Origin: Centrapalus pauciflorus
Lineage: Eukaryota > Streptophyta > Magnoliopsida > Asterales > Asteraceae
DNA length: 64,000 nucleotides
Assembly: GCA_020465985.1 (NCBI GenBank)
Contig: JAANYP010000724.1
Coordinates: forward strand, 384,001-448,000
Reading direction: 5' to 3'
Shown here: positions 54,459-64,000 of the stretch, one piece after another
Layout of the letters: every line of letters starts with the position of its first letter
Position numbering within the stretch: the first letter of the stretch is position 1
Notes under the pieces: generated by a model
The model's database searches: none
What the model was told of the DNA's origin: nothing
Seen by the model: only the letters and a program-made list of their open reading frames with translations
Position numbers and translations under genes: made by a program

Positions 54459-56538
54459 ATTCCCTGACGAATTGCCTGGCTTGCCACTTGACAGGCTAGT
54501 CCAATTCTGCATTGATCTTATACCCGGTGCATCTCCAATAGCTCGTGCACCTTATCGTTTGGCACCTACAGAGATGAAAGAGATTATGTCTCAGTTGTAG
54601 GAGCTTTTGGATCGTGGTTTTATTCGAACGAGTACTTCGCCTTGGGGTGCGCCGGTCTTATTTGTAAAGAAAAAGGTTGGTAGTTTCCTGATGTGCATTG
54701 ACTACCAGGAGCTTAAAAAAAGTGACCATCAAGAATAAGTGTCCTTTACCCCGAATCGATGATCTTTTCGATCAGTTGCAGGGTTTTCTCAGAGATAGAT
54801 TTGAGATTACTGAAAATTCACGAAGCTGACATTCATAAAACGGCTTTATGTACCCGATATGGACATTATGAACTCTTGGTGATGCCATTTGGCTTAACCA
54901 ACAACCCTGAAACATTCATGGACCTCCTAAATAGGATTTGCCAACCGACGCTTGATAAGTCGGTAATTGTGTTCATTCATGACATTCTAATGTACTCTAA
55001 GTCAGAGGCCCAGCATGCCAAGCATTTGATGCGGTTGCTAGAGTTGTTGCGCCAAGAATAACTCTATGCAAAGTTTTCTAAGTGTGAATTCTGGCTTCAG
55101 GCAGTTCCTTGGTCACACGATCAGTGGCGAAGGGATTGCAGTTGATCAATCAAAAGTGGAATATATTCTTAATCAGAAACAGCCTTGTAATGCCTCTGAG
55201 GTTTGCAGTTTTCTTGGTCTGACAGGTTGTTACCGTTGGTTCATTCAAAATTTCTCGAAGATTGCTGTTCCCTTAACTTCTATGACTCGTAAGAATATCA
55301 AGTTTATGTGGAGTGAAGCTCAAGAAGAAGCATTTCAGACACTAAAAAGCACTTATATGAGGCTCTAATCCTTTCTATTCCCGATGGAAATGAAGACTTT
55401 GTGGTCTACAGTGATGCATCGATACATGGTCTGGGATGTGTTTTGATGCAACGGGGAAGAGTTTTAGCCTATGCATCCCGTCAACTCAAGGACTATGAAA
55501 AGAATTATCCCACTCATGATTTAGAACTTGCAGTTGTGGTTTTTGCTCTCAAGTTGTGGCGACGCTATCTTTATGGAACTCGTTGTCAGCTTTATATATC
55601 ACAAAAGCCTCAAATATATTTTCGATCAGAAGGAGTTAAATAAGAGGCAACAACGTGCAATGGAGTTAATTAAAGATTCTGACTACGAAATTCTTTATCA
55701 CCCATGTAAAGTTAACGTGGTCACAGATTCCTTCAGTAACAAGTCGTACTCTCGGGTGCTGTGTTGTGCTAATGCACGAGTTCCAGTTAAATATAAGATG
55801 ATTAATGATCTTATTAAGTTCCAAACTGAAGCTTTTATGGATGAGCATATTAAGTCGGAGCGCATGGTCGGTTATGCCGATCGCCTATTCCCAGATAACC
55901 GAGGTGTTTTGTTGTCTAACACACGAATATGGGTACCCAAGAGAGGAGGTCTTAGAGAGTTGATTTTGTTGGAAGATTTATGTGCGGATTTCTGGTGGTC
56001 GGGTATGAAAAGAGATGTTGGTGATTATGTTCAAAACTGCACAACCTGTTTGCAGATCAAGGCCGAACATCAAAAACCATATTGCATTCTGCAGCCGTTA
56101 AACATTCCGCAGTGGAAATGGGAAGCAATTTCTATGGATTTTGTAACTAAGTTACCAAAGACTCTTTGACAGCACGATTCCATTTGGGTAATTGTTGACC
56201 GAATTACAAAGAGTGCTCAGTTTATACCGGATCGAGAGAACTATTCTATGGAGCGATGGGCACAAATATTCATTTATGATATTATTGCTAGGCACAACGT
56301 TCCTTAAGAAGATTGTATCTAACAGGGATTCTCGGTTTACTTCCAGATTCTGGCAGAGTTTTCAACATGAGTTAGGTACACGTGTCACCCTTAATACCAT
56401 GTTTCACCCACAAACAGATGGCCAGAGTGAATGGGTGATTCAAAAGCTCGAAGATATGCTACGCTCCTGTGTGTTTGAGTTTGGTGGAAATTGGGATGAA
56501 CACTTGCCGTTGATCGAGTTTTCTTATAATAACTTGTT
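54459..56538 (+). pseudogene. pol: RT-RNaseH-integrase of P, broken
   Basis: It resumes with FPDELPGLPLDRLVQF, then GAPVLFVKKK, LVMPFGLTNNPETFMDLLNRI and VIVFIHDILMYSKS, where the FIDD active site has become FIHD. LGLTGCYRWFIQNFSKIA follows. RNase H has VYSDASIHGLGCVLMQRGRVLAYASRQLKDYEKNYPTHDLEL, but the TDHKSL Asp is lost (IYHKSLKYIF). Integrase keeps CTTCLQIKAEHQKP, ISMDFVTKLPKTL, VSNRDSRFTSRFWQ and MFHPQTDGQSEWVIQ. It stops at EFSYNN near 56538 with no GPF/Y module or chromodomain. Confidence 0.75.
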
Positions 56539-56633
56539 AGGCACAAAAAGGCCTCAGTCAAACCTGCTCTACATCTTAGGGGAAGATTTTTAATCAATCC
56601 TAATTGATGCACTTAAAGGTATAATTCAAGGCC

Positions 56634-57630
56634 TGTTAATGCCTTATTGAAACCTAAAAAGTGATTTGCAATATAAGTCAAAGTTGTTTACCCTGTTGCA
56701 TTCGTTGCAACTAAGGCACATTGCCCAAGTTGTTTATTCTGTTGAACAGGCTGGACATAAACTGTCTACGCTGCTCTACTCTGATGAGCAGCTTGGACAA
56801 ATTCTAAGTGTTAAGTTCTTTGTGAAAGGCTAAACACTTTATGGAATATGTTTACAAGTCCTCATGTATTGTTTTGGACTACAATATCAGTTTACAAAGT
56901 CGAAGACAAAGTGGAAAATAAAAGATGCAAAATCTGCCTACACTATTCCGTTACATAAATACAAAGTGGATATTTGAAATGGGTGACAGACCATTTCTTA
57001 TATCAAAATGGTCTTAACAAAAAAAAGAAAGATTAAAAGTTGACATTCCACTTTTGGTTAAAGCCTTCTGCAACAGAGACAAAAAGTAAAAGACAAAGAT
57101 TCTGCCACATGAAGACAAGTCTGCTTTATCAGAATGTGCAGAATAGCTTTTTTGTCTTTTTGGAAAGACATCCCACCATCTCATCGTCCAATGAAGAAGC
57201 TTCACTAAGATTTTCAGTGAGAGTATAAAAGGAAGCTTCTAAGGATTGTGAGATACCAAGAGTGAGAAATTTAGATCGTGCATTGAAGTGTGTTTTTCAT
57301 GCATGCAAGTCTGTTTGAATAAAACAGTAACATGTGTCCAAGTTGTTCTTATTCAAGCTTTCCATCTGTGTCTTGTAAAACAGTGAGTTCATCTAAGTGA
57401 GTGTATTCATTGTATCTAGTCTGAGTGTGTCCTAGACTAGTTGAAACATCTGTTGTATCTATCATCTCAGCTTGAACCTTTCCGCAGTCAAGCTTGTTTG
57501 TAATTAACACTTGTTAATAAAATACACAAACATTGAGAAAAGAGTGTTGAGTTTTTAATTAGTTGTATTCACCCCCCCCCCCCTCTACAGCTTAGAACAA
57601 TACACTAAGGGAAACCTTTTGGGACTTACA
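56634..57630 (+). repeat. 5' LTR of Q with TATA box and hairpins
   Basis: TATAAAAGG is at 57224-57232. Three hairpins lie in U3: GTTGCA/TGCAAC (56695-56711), CTGTT/AACAG (56739-56749) and GCTGCTC/GAGCAGC (56770-56792). A C-run lies near 57572. The start at TGTTAATGCC is the best candidate and is not TSD-confirmed. Confidence 0.6.
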
Positions 57631-57740
57631 ACTGGTATCAAAGCAGATAGAGTGTGTGTTAACTCTAGATCTCTCATTCTCCTTATTTGCCCCTGGACAA
57701 CAGTGCAGCAAATTCCTCCTCCTATTATGACAATGGTTCC

Positions 57741-60451
57741 ATGGCCAAACCCCCTAAGTTCAATCATCAGAACTTCTCTAGTTGGAAGTGCAGAATGATG
57801 CTCTACTTAGAGAATCTTGATGTACAACTGCCAGAGATAGTAATGGAGGGTCCCTATGTGCCAACCTCTGATACTCTTATCACTCCTGCTGCTGAAGGAG
57901 CTGCCCCGGAGATCAGAACCATTGAGAAGGCCAAAGCTCAATGGTCTGATGAAGACAAAAGGTTGGTTGCTCTTGATGCAAAAGCCAGAAACAACATGGC
58001 CATTTCTCTTCCTGATGATGTGTTCAAACAGGTTGAGAAAATGAAGACTGCAAAAGAGATGTTGGATACTTTGTGTATCGTCTATGATGGTCCCACTATC
58101 ACACTGGATAACAAGATCAACAATCTTGTTAGACAGTATGAACTCTTCTTTGCAAAGCTAAAGGAGTCTCTCACAGAAACCTATACCGGATTCACTGCTC
58201 TAATCAATGATCTCAAAGCTGTTAGGATCACCAAGGACAGCCTGACTCTGGTAAACAAATTCTTGGACATTCTGCCTGAAGAATGGAATTATTTTTCTAC
58301 CGTCTTAAGATATTCAGGCACCATCAAAGGTATAGATCTTGTAAATCTGTATGGATCCTTACCAAATGATGAGCAGTCAAGGCAACAGAATAGAAATGCC
58401 TTGGAAATGTCTAAGAGAGGTGCTGCCTTAGTGGCCAGCATGAGACAACCTGCTGATCAGGTGTGTGATGTGTTCACACAACCTGATCAACAGGCTGATG
58501 ATTAAAGGGAAGAAACGTCTGAGGAGGAAAACAGTGAAGATCTTACTTAATTAAATGATGAGCAAATGATTGCAATGTTTGTCAGAAAATTCAACAAGAA
58601 GAGGTTTGGTGGAAGAATGCTGCAGAAGAAATCAGGTGCCATAAAAAAGAAGTCATTTGATAAAACTAAGGCTGAGTACTTTAAATGTGGCAAAACAGGC
58701 CATATAGCTGCTAACTATGTGTCTAAAGCTGTTGGCTCATCATCCAAACCATTCAAGACAAACATGGACGATGGCTATAGGGTTAAGTACCTAATGGTCA
58801 TGGCTATGTTGAGGAAGTTGGAAGACTCAGTGGCTTCTAACAAACAAAAAGGACTTATGGCTAAGACATGTGATTGGGAGGAAAATGACTCATCATCAGA
58901 TGAAGAAGATAACAATTGTCTGATGGCCAACACTGATGTCCCATCAACAAGCAACTTCAAACAAGACCTGGCTGAAGCTGAGGCTCTCAGCAGCTTAGAG
59001 AACTGGAACCCAACAATGATGTATAAGGTACAAAATTTTATGCTTACATTTCTGATGAAAAAGTGAGAATGTTTGAATATCTGATTGTTGATCTAAAAGC
59101 TGCTATTGAGAAGCACAATGTTCTGCTGTCTGAAATATCCAAACTAAAAAGTGATCTTGAAATAAAAACTAGTAAACTGGACAGCTTCCATAAGTTGGAA
59201 ACCGAACTTGATGAATTAAAAAACATCAATTCCATTTTATTAGAAGAAAAGAGAGAAACAGACACAAAACATGCCAAGCTTCAAAATTTTGTTGACTCTT
59301 GGTGCCAATCTGCACAAAAAGTCAGTCATTGTATCAGTCAACAGATCCCTGCTCAAATCCAAGCCTATCTTGGAGGGGATCTTGACAAAGCAGCTTCAAT
59401 TGTTGAGATAAATAATCTGAAAAATGACTTATCCACTCTTGGTGAGCTTCCAAGTACTTTCATCCATAAAGTAAATGGTAAGCTAGTCTCAACAAATAGG
59501 TTTGTCAGGCCTCAAAGTACTGGCAGCTTGTCTGAAAAAAGCTCCAAAAGCTGATTATGGAATGTGTTCTCCATCAAATCACTATGCTAATTGCTCAGAT
59601 GATTCACACATGCAAAAGAAGGGAAAACAAGCTCAAGCTGCAGCTGTGGACACTAAAACTGTCAACAAGACAGGTTCCGGGTCTAAAGCTGATGGTAAGA
59701 GACGTGTCAATTCCTTTGATGCTGATCATTTTGAGAAAAAGTTTTCAAAAGGTAAGTAGCTTGCTTTCAACAGGGGTAAGTCTTATGTTGAAAGTAAATC
59801 TGCTGTGATTTCAAATAAATTTTTAAATCATATTGGAAAATTGGTTATAAATGAAGGTAAGTCTTTCAAAACCAAAAGCAGTGATTATGTTGATAAGCAA
59901 CATCCATCACATCTCAGTAAGGGTAAAGGCAAAGCCATTGCTCAACCTGAGAAATTTGGAATAAGTTTCCCAAACCCGTGGAAGGACAAAGGCAAATCAA
60001 ACTTCCTGTATTTGATATCTATCCTCCAAAAAAGAGGAAAGAGGATACAGGTAAAGCCGTTACCATTGTGCCTTCCACCCAAAGTGTTGATTCTTCTAAA
60101 AATAGTAATAAGTTTGCTAAACTTGCTGAAAAGATCAACAAAAATGATTTAGAATGTGTTTCTGGAAGTACTTCTTCCAAAAAGGCCAAAAAGAGAAAAT
60201 GTTATAAATGTGGGAAGAAGACACATATGGCCAAAGACTGTCATGAAACTGAGGACATGAGGCCTGTTGACTCTGCTAGTTTCAACATTGCAAAAACTAG
60301 CAGTGTTGGAAGTAATATGGTCAATGAGGATAGTATCCAAGCTGATACAATCCAAATATGGAATATTAGTGTGGATATTACTGGTCCATCAACAAATGTT
60401 GATGAAGTAGAAGAACTCATCCCTATGATGAGTTCCCCTAAAAATATCTAA
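57741..60451 (+). pseudogene. gag: Gag of Q, broken
   Basis: The best start is the ATG at 57741 (MAKPPKFNHQNFSSWKCRM), the usual copia gag opening. The first frame is open to 58505. Stops at 58503 and near 58548 and later frameshifts follow. The first zinc knuckle reads YFKCGKTGHIAANY: both outer Cys are Tyr, each explained by one G-to-A change. Then come an acidic DSSSDEEDN segment, a coiled coil (59060-59270), a Lys-rich tail and a second, intact knuckle CYKCGKKTHMAKDC near 60202. Two knuckles flanking a coiled coil is the same plan as M gag. Confidence 0.75.
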
Positions 60452-60453
60452 TA

Positions 60454-60474
60454 TTTTCCCATCACACTCTGCAG
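60454..60474 (+). promoter_or_regulatory. Acceptor-like tract at Q gag-pol junction
   Basis: TTTTCCCATCACACTCTGCAG follows the gag stop. The protease frame is open from the next base, and is different from the gag frame. Confidence 0.4.
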
Positions 60475-62399
60475 GACAAAAAACCATCCCAGGTTTGGTA
60501 CTTGGACGGTGCATGCGCAGGCCACATGACAGGTTGCAAGGATCTGTTGAGTGATCTCAGACCTGAAAAAGGGCCAAGAGTCACCTTTGGTGATAATGTC
60601 CAGGGATCCACAGAAGGATATGGAACACTTCAAGCTGGTGCTGCTACATTGAAAAGAGTAACCTATGTGTCTAGGCTGAAACACAATCTTGTAAGCATAA
60701 GTCAACTATGTGATGCTGGTTACAAGGTTAACTTTGATGAGCACATGGGTTACATACTGGATTCCCAAGGCAAAGTTGTGATGTGTGCACAAAGGAAGAA
60801 AGGTGTATATGTTGTGGACAAGAAATCTGCTGATCCCACAACTGAAACCTGCTTTATCTCCAGAAGCAATGTAGACCTGAACTGGTTATGGCACAAAAGG
60901 CTATCACACCTGAACTTCAAGAATATCAACAAACTCTGTAAGAAAGAGTTGGTAACAGGTTTGTCTTCTATAACCTTTGTTAAGGATAAACTCTACACAG
61001 CTTGTGAAAAAGGCAAGCAGAGAAAAACATCTTTTAAATCTAAGCATAATTTCTATATTGATACTCCTCTCTTCTTAATCCACATGGACTTGTTTGGACC
61101 AGTCAGTGTCCCAAGTCTAGGAGGTTGAAGATACACTCTAGTAATGGTTGATGAGTTCTCCAGATTTACATGGGTGATCTTTCTGAAGAGCAAAGGAGAG
61201 GCTGCTAGAGAAATCATTAGATTTATCAAAAAGATGGAGATGTTGAACTCTGCTCAAGTTAAGCAGCTTAGAATTGATCATGGTACTGAATTCAGAATAA
61301 TACTCTTGAAGACTTCTGTGAAGAAAGAGGGATTTCACAAAACTTTTCAGCTTTGAAAACTCCGTAACAAAATGGAGTTGCTGAAAGGAAATACAGAACT
61401 CTCATTGAATCTGCTAGAACCATGCTGTGTGCATCAGGTTTACCTTCATCATTCTGGGCTGAAGCTGTCAACACTGCCTGCTTCACCCAAAACAGATCCT
61501 TGGTGATGAAAAGGTTCAACAAGACTCCCTATGAGTTAATCAAAGGGAGAAGACTAAATATTAATTGTTTCCATGTGTTTGGATGTCCCTGCTTTATTCT
61601 GAATCAGAGGGACCAGCTGGCAAAATTTCATGATAGTTCAGCTTTGATGATCTCATGCATTCCATTACTGAAGAAAAGGACTCAAAAGCTCCACTACACC
61701 TAGAGTGGAACCTGTTAACCACAATGGACATGATGATGACTACGTTGATACACCCTGTGTGAATAAGTGTACTAGCATAATTACAACACCATGTCCTGAA
61801 CCAATCAATGCTGATTTTCCTGTATCCTCTGCTGATATGTTCAACAATGGAGAGTCATGTTCAACAAGTGAACATGCTCAAGATAATAGTGTGTCTGGAA
61901 ATCCTGAAAGCTATTCAACAGGACCTGTTGAAGATGCAAATGACACAGGAGAATCTTCATTGAGGCAAGATCCTAAGTGGATAAGGTGTCACCCCAACGA
62001 TCAAATAATTGGTGACATCAACAAAGGGGTGCAAACAAGATGGGACAGCTTAGGAAACTTTTGTATGTTTTCTAGCTTTGTGTTCCTGATGGAGCCTAAG
62101 AAAGTGAATGAAGCACTAAAAGATGCCAATTGGATCACTGCCATGCAAGAAAAGCTCAATCAATTTAAGAGAAACAAAGTATGGAAGCTGGTCCCTGCTC
62201 CAAAAGTTAAAACAATAATTGGCACTAAATGGGTTTTCAGGAACAAAATGGATGACCAAGGTCATGTTATTAGAAATAAGGCAAGACTGGTTGCTCAAGG
62301 CTACAGACAGGAAGAAGACATTGACTATGATGAAACATTTGCTCCAGTGGCCAGGTTAGAAGCAATTCGTTTGGTTCTAGCCTATGCTGCCCACAAGAG
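60475..62399 (+). pseudogene. pol: Pol of Q (PR-IN-partial RT)
   Basis: Protease is VWYLDGACAGHMTG, keeping the Asp but with DSG changed to DGA. LKHNLVSISQLCDAGY and LWHKRLSHLNFKNINKL lead to integrase, with CEKGKQRK, LIHMDLFGPV, RIDHGTEFR and, after a frameshift near 61380, the GVAERKYRTLIESARTML core. A stop at 61126 also interrupts it. The linker (61705-62100) is acidic and Ser-rich. RT starts KVWKLVPAPKVKTIIGTKWVFRNKMDD and reaches LAYAAHKS, where the CACTA end begins. The active-site half of RT and RNase H are missing. Confidence 0.75.
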
Positions 62400-64000
62400 C
62401 TACAACAAAATGAACCTAAAGCAACATGGGAAAAGTGTTGTGTTAGGCCTTAAAAGTGTCGCTATAGGCCTAATGCGACACTTTATGTAGTGTCACCTTA
62501 GCCAACATCGCCTTAGGTCTAAAGCGACACTTTCACTAGATATTGCAACACTTTTCAAAAGTGTTGCCATTAATTTATAAATGCAAAACTTTTTATATTT
62601 TAAAGCAAAACTTATTAATGTGTTGCCACTATTTTATAAATGCAACACTTTTTATACTCTAAAGCAACAAATTTAATTTATTGTTACCAACTTATAGCAA
62701 CACTTTACTTAGCAAATGCAACACTTTATTATTGATTTAAATTACACAAATGCAATATTTTCTAGACAAAAGAAACACATTCATTACTTTTTAAATTTAA
62801 TGCAAATACAAATATTTATGTAATTGTTTCGTGATAGTTTTTCTACTTACAATTCAATTGAACAAAAATAATATAATTTCATATCATATCAATCAAAAAG
62901 TATTTCAAGTATATAAACATCTACAACGAAAATAAAAATCTTCAAATGTATAAGCGATACAACAAAAAAGTAAATACAATCTTGGGAATGCATATTCAAT
63001 TCCTCTTCTTGTAATTTCTTTCATACAAAACGGACGCTCATCATGCACAACTCTCCTTCTGTCGATCACTTTTCACAAAAAATATGCCCAAACTAGCAAT
63101 CACCTTTCCTGAAACTGCATAAGATGGCAACAAACTTTCGAATTAAGTCGGTTTTCAATGAAACTTTCACAACAGCTTAAAAATCTTCTAAAACCAGCAT
63201 TTCTATAAAAATATTACACTTATTTTTACTCGTTAAACTACAATTCTTTGCATAAAATAGCAATAAACTTTCGTTTGAAGTCCAATTTTAATGATACATT
63301 TTGTAACAAGTCTAAAATCCTTAGAAAAGACCAAATATATAAATATATTTCATCATTCATTGATATTTCATACTTTTGGGCATTAAAGTACCAAAAGTTT
63401 GTTTAAAATAACAATGAACTTTCATGTGATGTCAGATTTCGATGATTCTTTTTGCAACACATCCTAAATCCTTTAAATACATCAAACTTATATAAATATT
63501 TCATCATTTATTGCTATTTCGTGATTTGGAATATTAAAGTCTCATATATTTATTATTTGACTTTTAAAAACCAAATATGAGACTTTTGTTAACATCATCA
63601 ATTTTAAAAACTCTATTTACGTATTTTAACCATATTTAAGGTTTAGAATTACCTGAGAATAGAGAGTGGTACATCAGTGCTCGAATCCTTCCATAAACCA
63701 AGAATAGAAATTTGTATGTCTTCCAATTTAACAACAAAACTATACATAAAGTGGTAGCAAAACAATAGGAAAGAGAGCGTTAAACCAACAAAATAATGGC
63801 ATACAAGTTGCATGAAAAAGTGTTTGAAGATAAAGACCACAAAATAACATCAAATAGACACAAGAAACTTCATATAATCACTCCAAGAAAAACACCCATT
63901 TTCATCCCTTTGCATAAATTGCATAAATGACAACAAACTTTCAAAGAAATCTGTTGATTCATGGTAATGCTGATAAAAATATGGAAAGGATTAATGATAC
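62398..64000. mobile_element. CACTA-like DNA transposon, left terminal region
   Basis: At 62400 CTACAACAAAATG fits a CACTACAACAAAA-type terminus with the first two bases altered. The next 350 bp are packed with subterminal repeats such as AAAGTGTTG, GCAACACTTT and GCGACACTTT in both orientations, typical of En/Spm (CACTA) ends. The remaining sequence is AT-rich without a transposase ORF. The other end and the 3-bp TSD are outside the window. Confidence 0.6.
63116..63985. repeat. Diverged 135-150 bp tandem repeats in the CACTA region
   Basis: Units begin near 63116, 63251 and 63400 with a TGCATAAAATNGCAANNAACTTTC-like start, and a further one near 63920. Shared later blocks include AAATCCTT..AAA and ATAAATATTTCATCATT. 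Confidence 0.5.

Larger units (their letters stand above)
56634..62399 (+). mobile_element. Copia element Q, SIRE-like, 3' part missing
   Basis: The 5' LTR (about 56634-57630) ends CTTACA before a PBS (57633-57644, TGGTATCAAAGC). Gag, PR, IN and the start of RT follow in copia order. RT is cut near 62399 by a CACTA-like terminus. No 3' LTR in the window. The left LTR limit is provisional; 56539-56633 is unassigned. Confidence 0.75.

Noticed and set aside
57571..57583. C-run in the Q LTR as a regulatory G-quadruplex
   Set aside because: A single homopolymer run without the four spaced G/C tracts needed; may be slippage or sequencing length error.

Overview
The window is a 64 kb block of plant nuclear DNA made almost entirely of nested transposable elements. 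I found no cellular gene, rRNA or functional tRNA. Eukaryotic plant origin is shown by several Ty1/copia and Ty3/gypsy LTR retrotransposons primed by initiator tRNA-Met (TGGTATCAGAGC sites), foldback MITEs, long (TA)n microsatellites and a CACTA-like transposon end. A eudicot is likely. The accessory-ORF family described below suggests Asteraceae or a relative, but that is inference from memory of the family.

Layout. (1) Element S, a copia-type remnant on the + strand, occupies about 1-6760: internal TATA box, array of 22-bp palindromes, splice acceptor and a decayed accessory ORF. It is interrupted by a gypsy-family solo LTR (3047-5810, TSD TATTC) that carries two foldback MITEs. (2) Element P, a Ty3/gypsy element on the + strand, starts at a PBS at 6965. 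Its gag and protease lie at 7245-9049, a linker at 50910-51033 and RT-RNaseH-integrase at 54459-56538. (3) P is split by element N, a minus-strand SIRE-like copia element with LTRs (9055-50904, TSD GATCT). (4) N's 3' LTR is split by element M, a young + strand copia element (9228-22677, TSD GTTTC; LTRs differ by three substitutions and one indel). M has an intact 958-codon gag, a broken pol and an intact 996-codon accessory ORF. (5) N's accessory ORF is interrupted by a chimeric gypsy insertion (X/Y, 25706-33113). (6) N's gag is interrupted by element R (39940-47309, minus strand), which contains a solo LTR (43399-45994), which contains a MITE (44706-45032). (7) P's linker is also interrupted by a solo LTR (T, 51034-54453, TSD GATAT). 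(8) Right of P lies copia element Q (about 56634-62399), cut in its RT by a CACTA-like terminus that runs to the window end.

Main biological signal. Three diverged copia elements (S, M, N) carry the same module downstream of pol: a TATA box, a spacer full of short palindromes whose sequence is private to each element, a good 3' splice site, then an accessory ORF (aORF). All three aORFs share one N-terminal fold signature but are otherwise very different. In M and N the same private motif also fills the leader before gag. M carries a splice donor in its LTR and splice-acceptor-like sites immediately before gag, pol and aORF. I read this as a separately transcribed and/or spliced accessory gene that has been kept in several lineages. 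The aORF has no signal peptide or membrane segment that I can see, so it is not an ordinary envelope-like protein. Its function is unknown.
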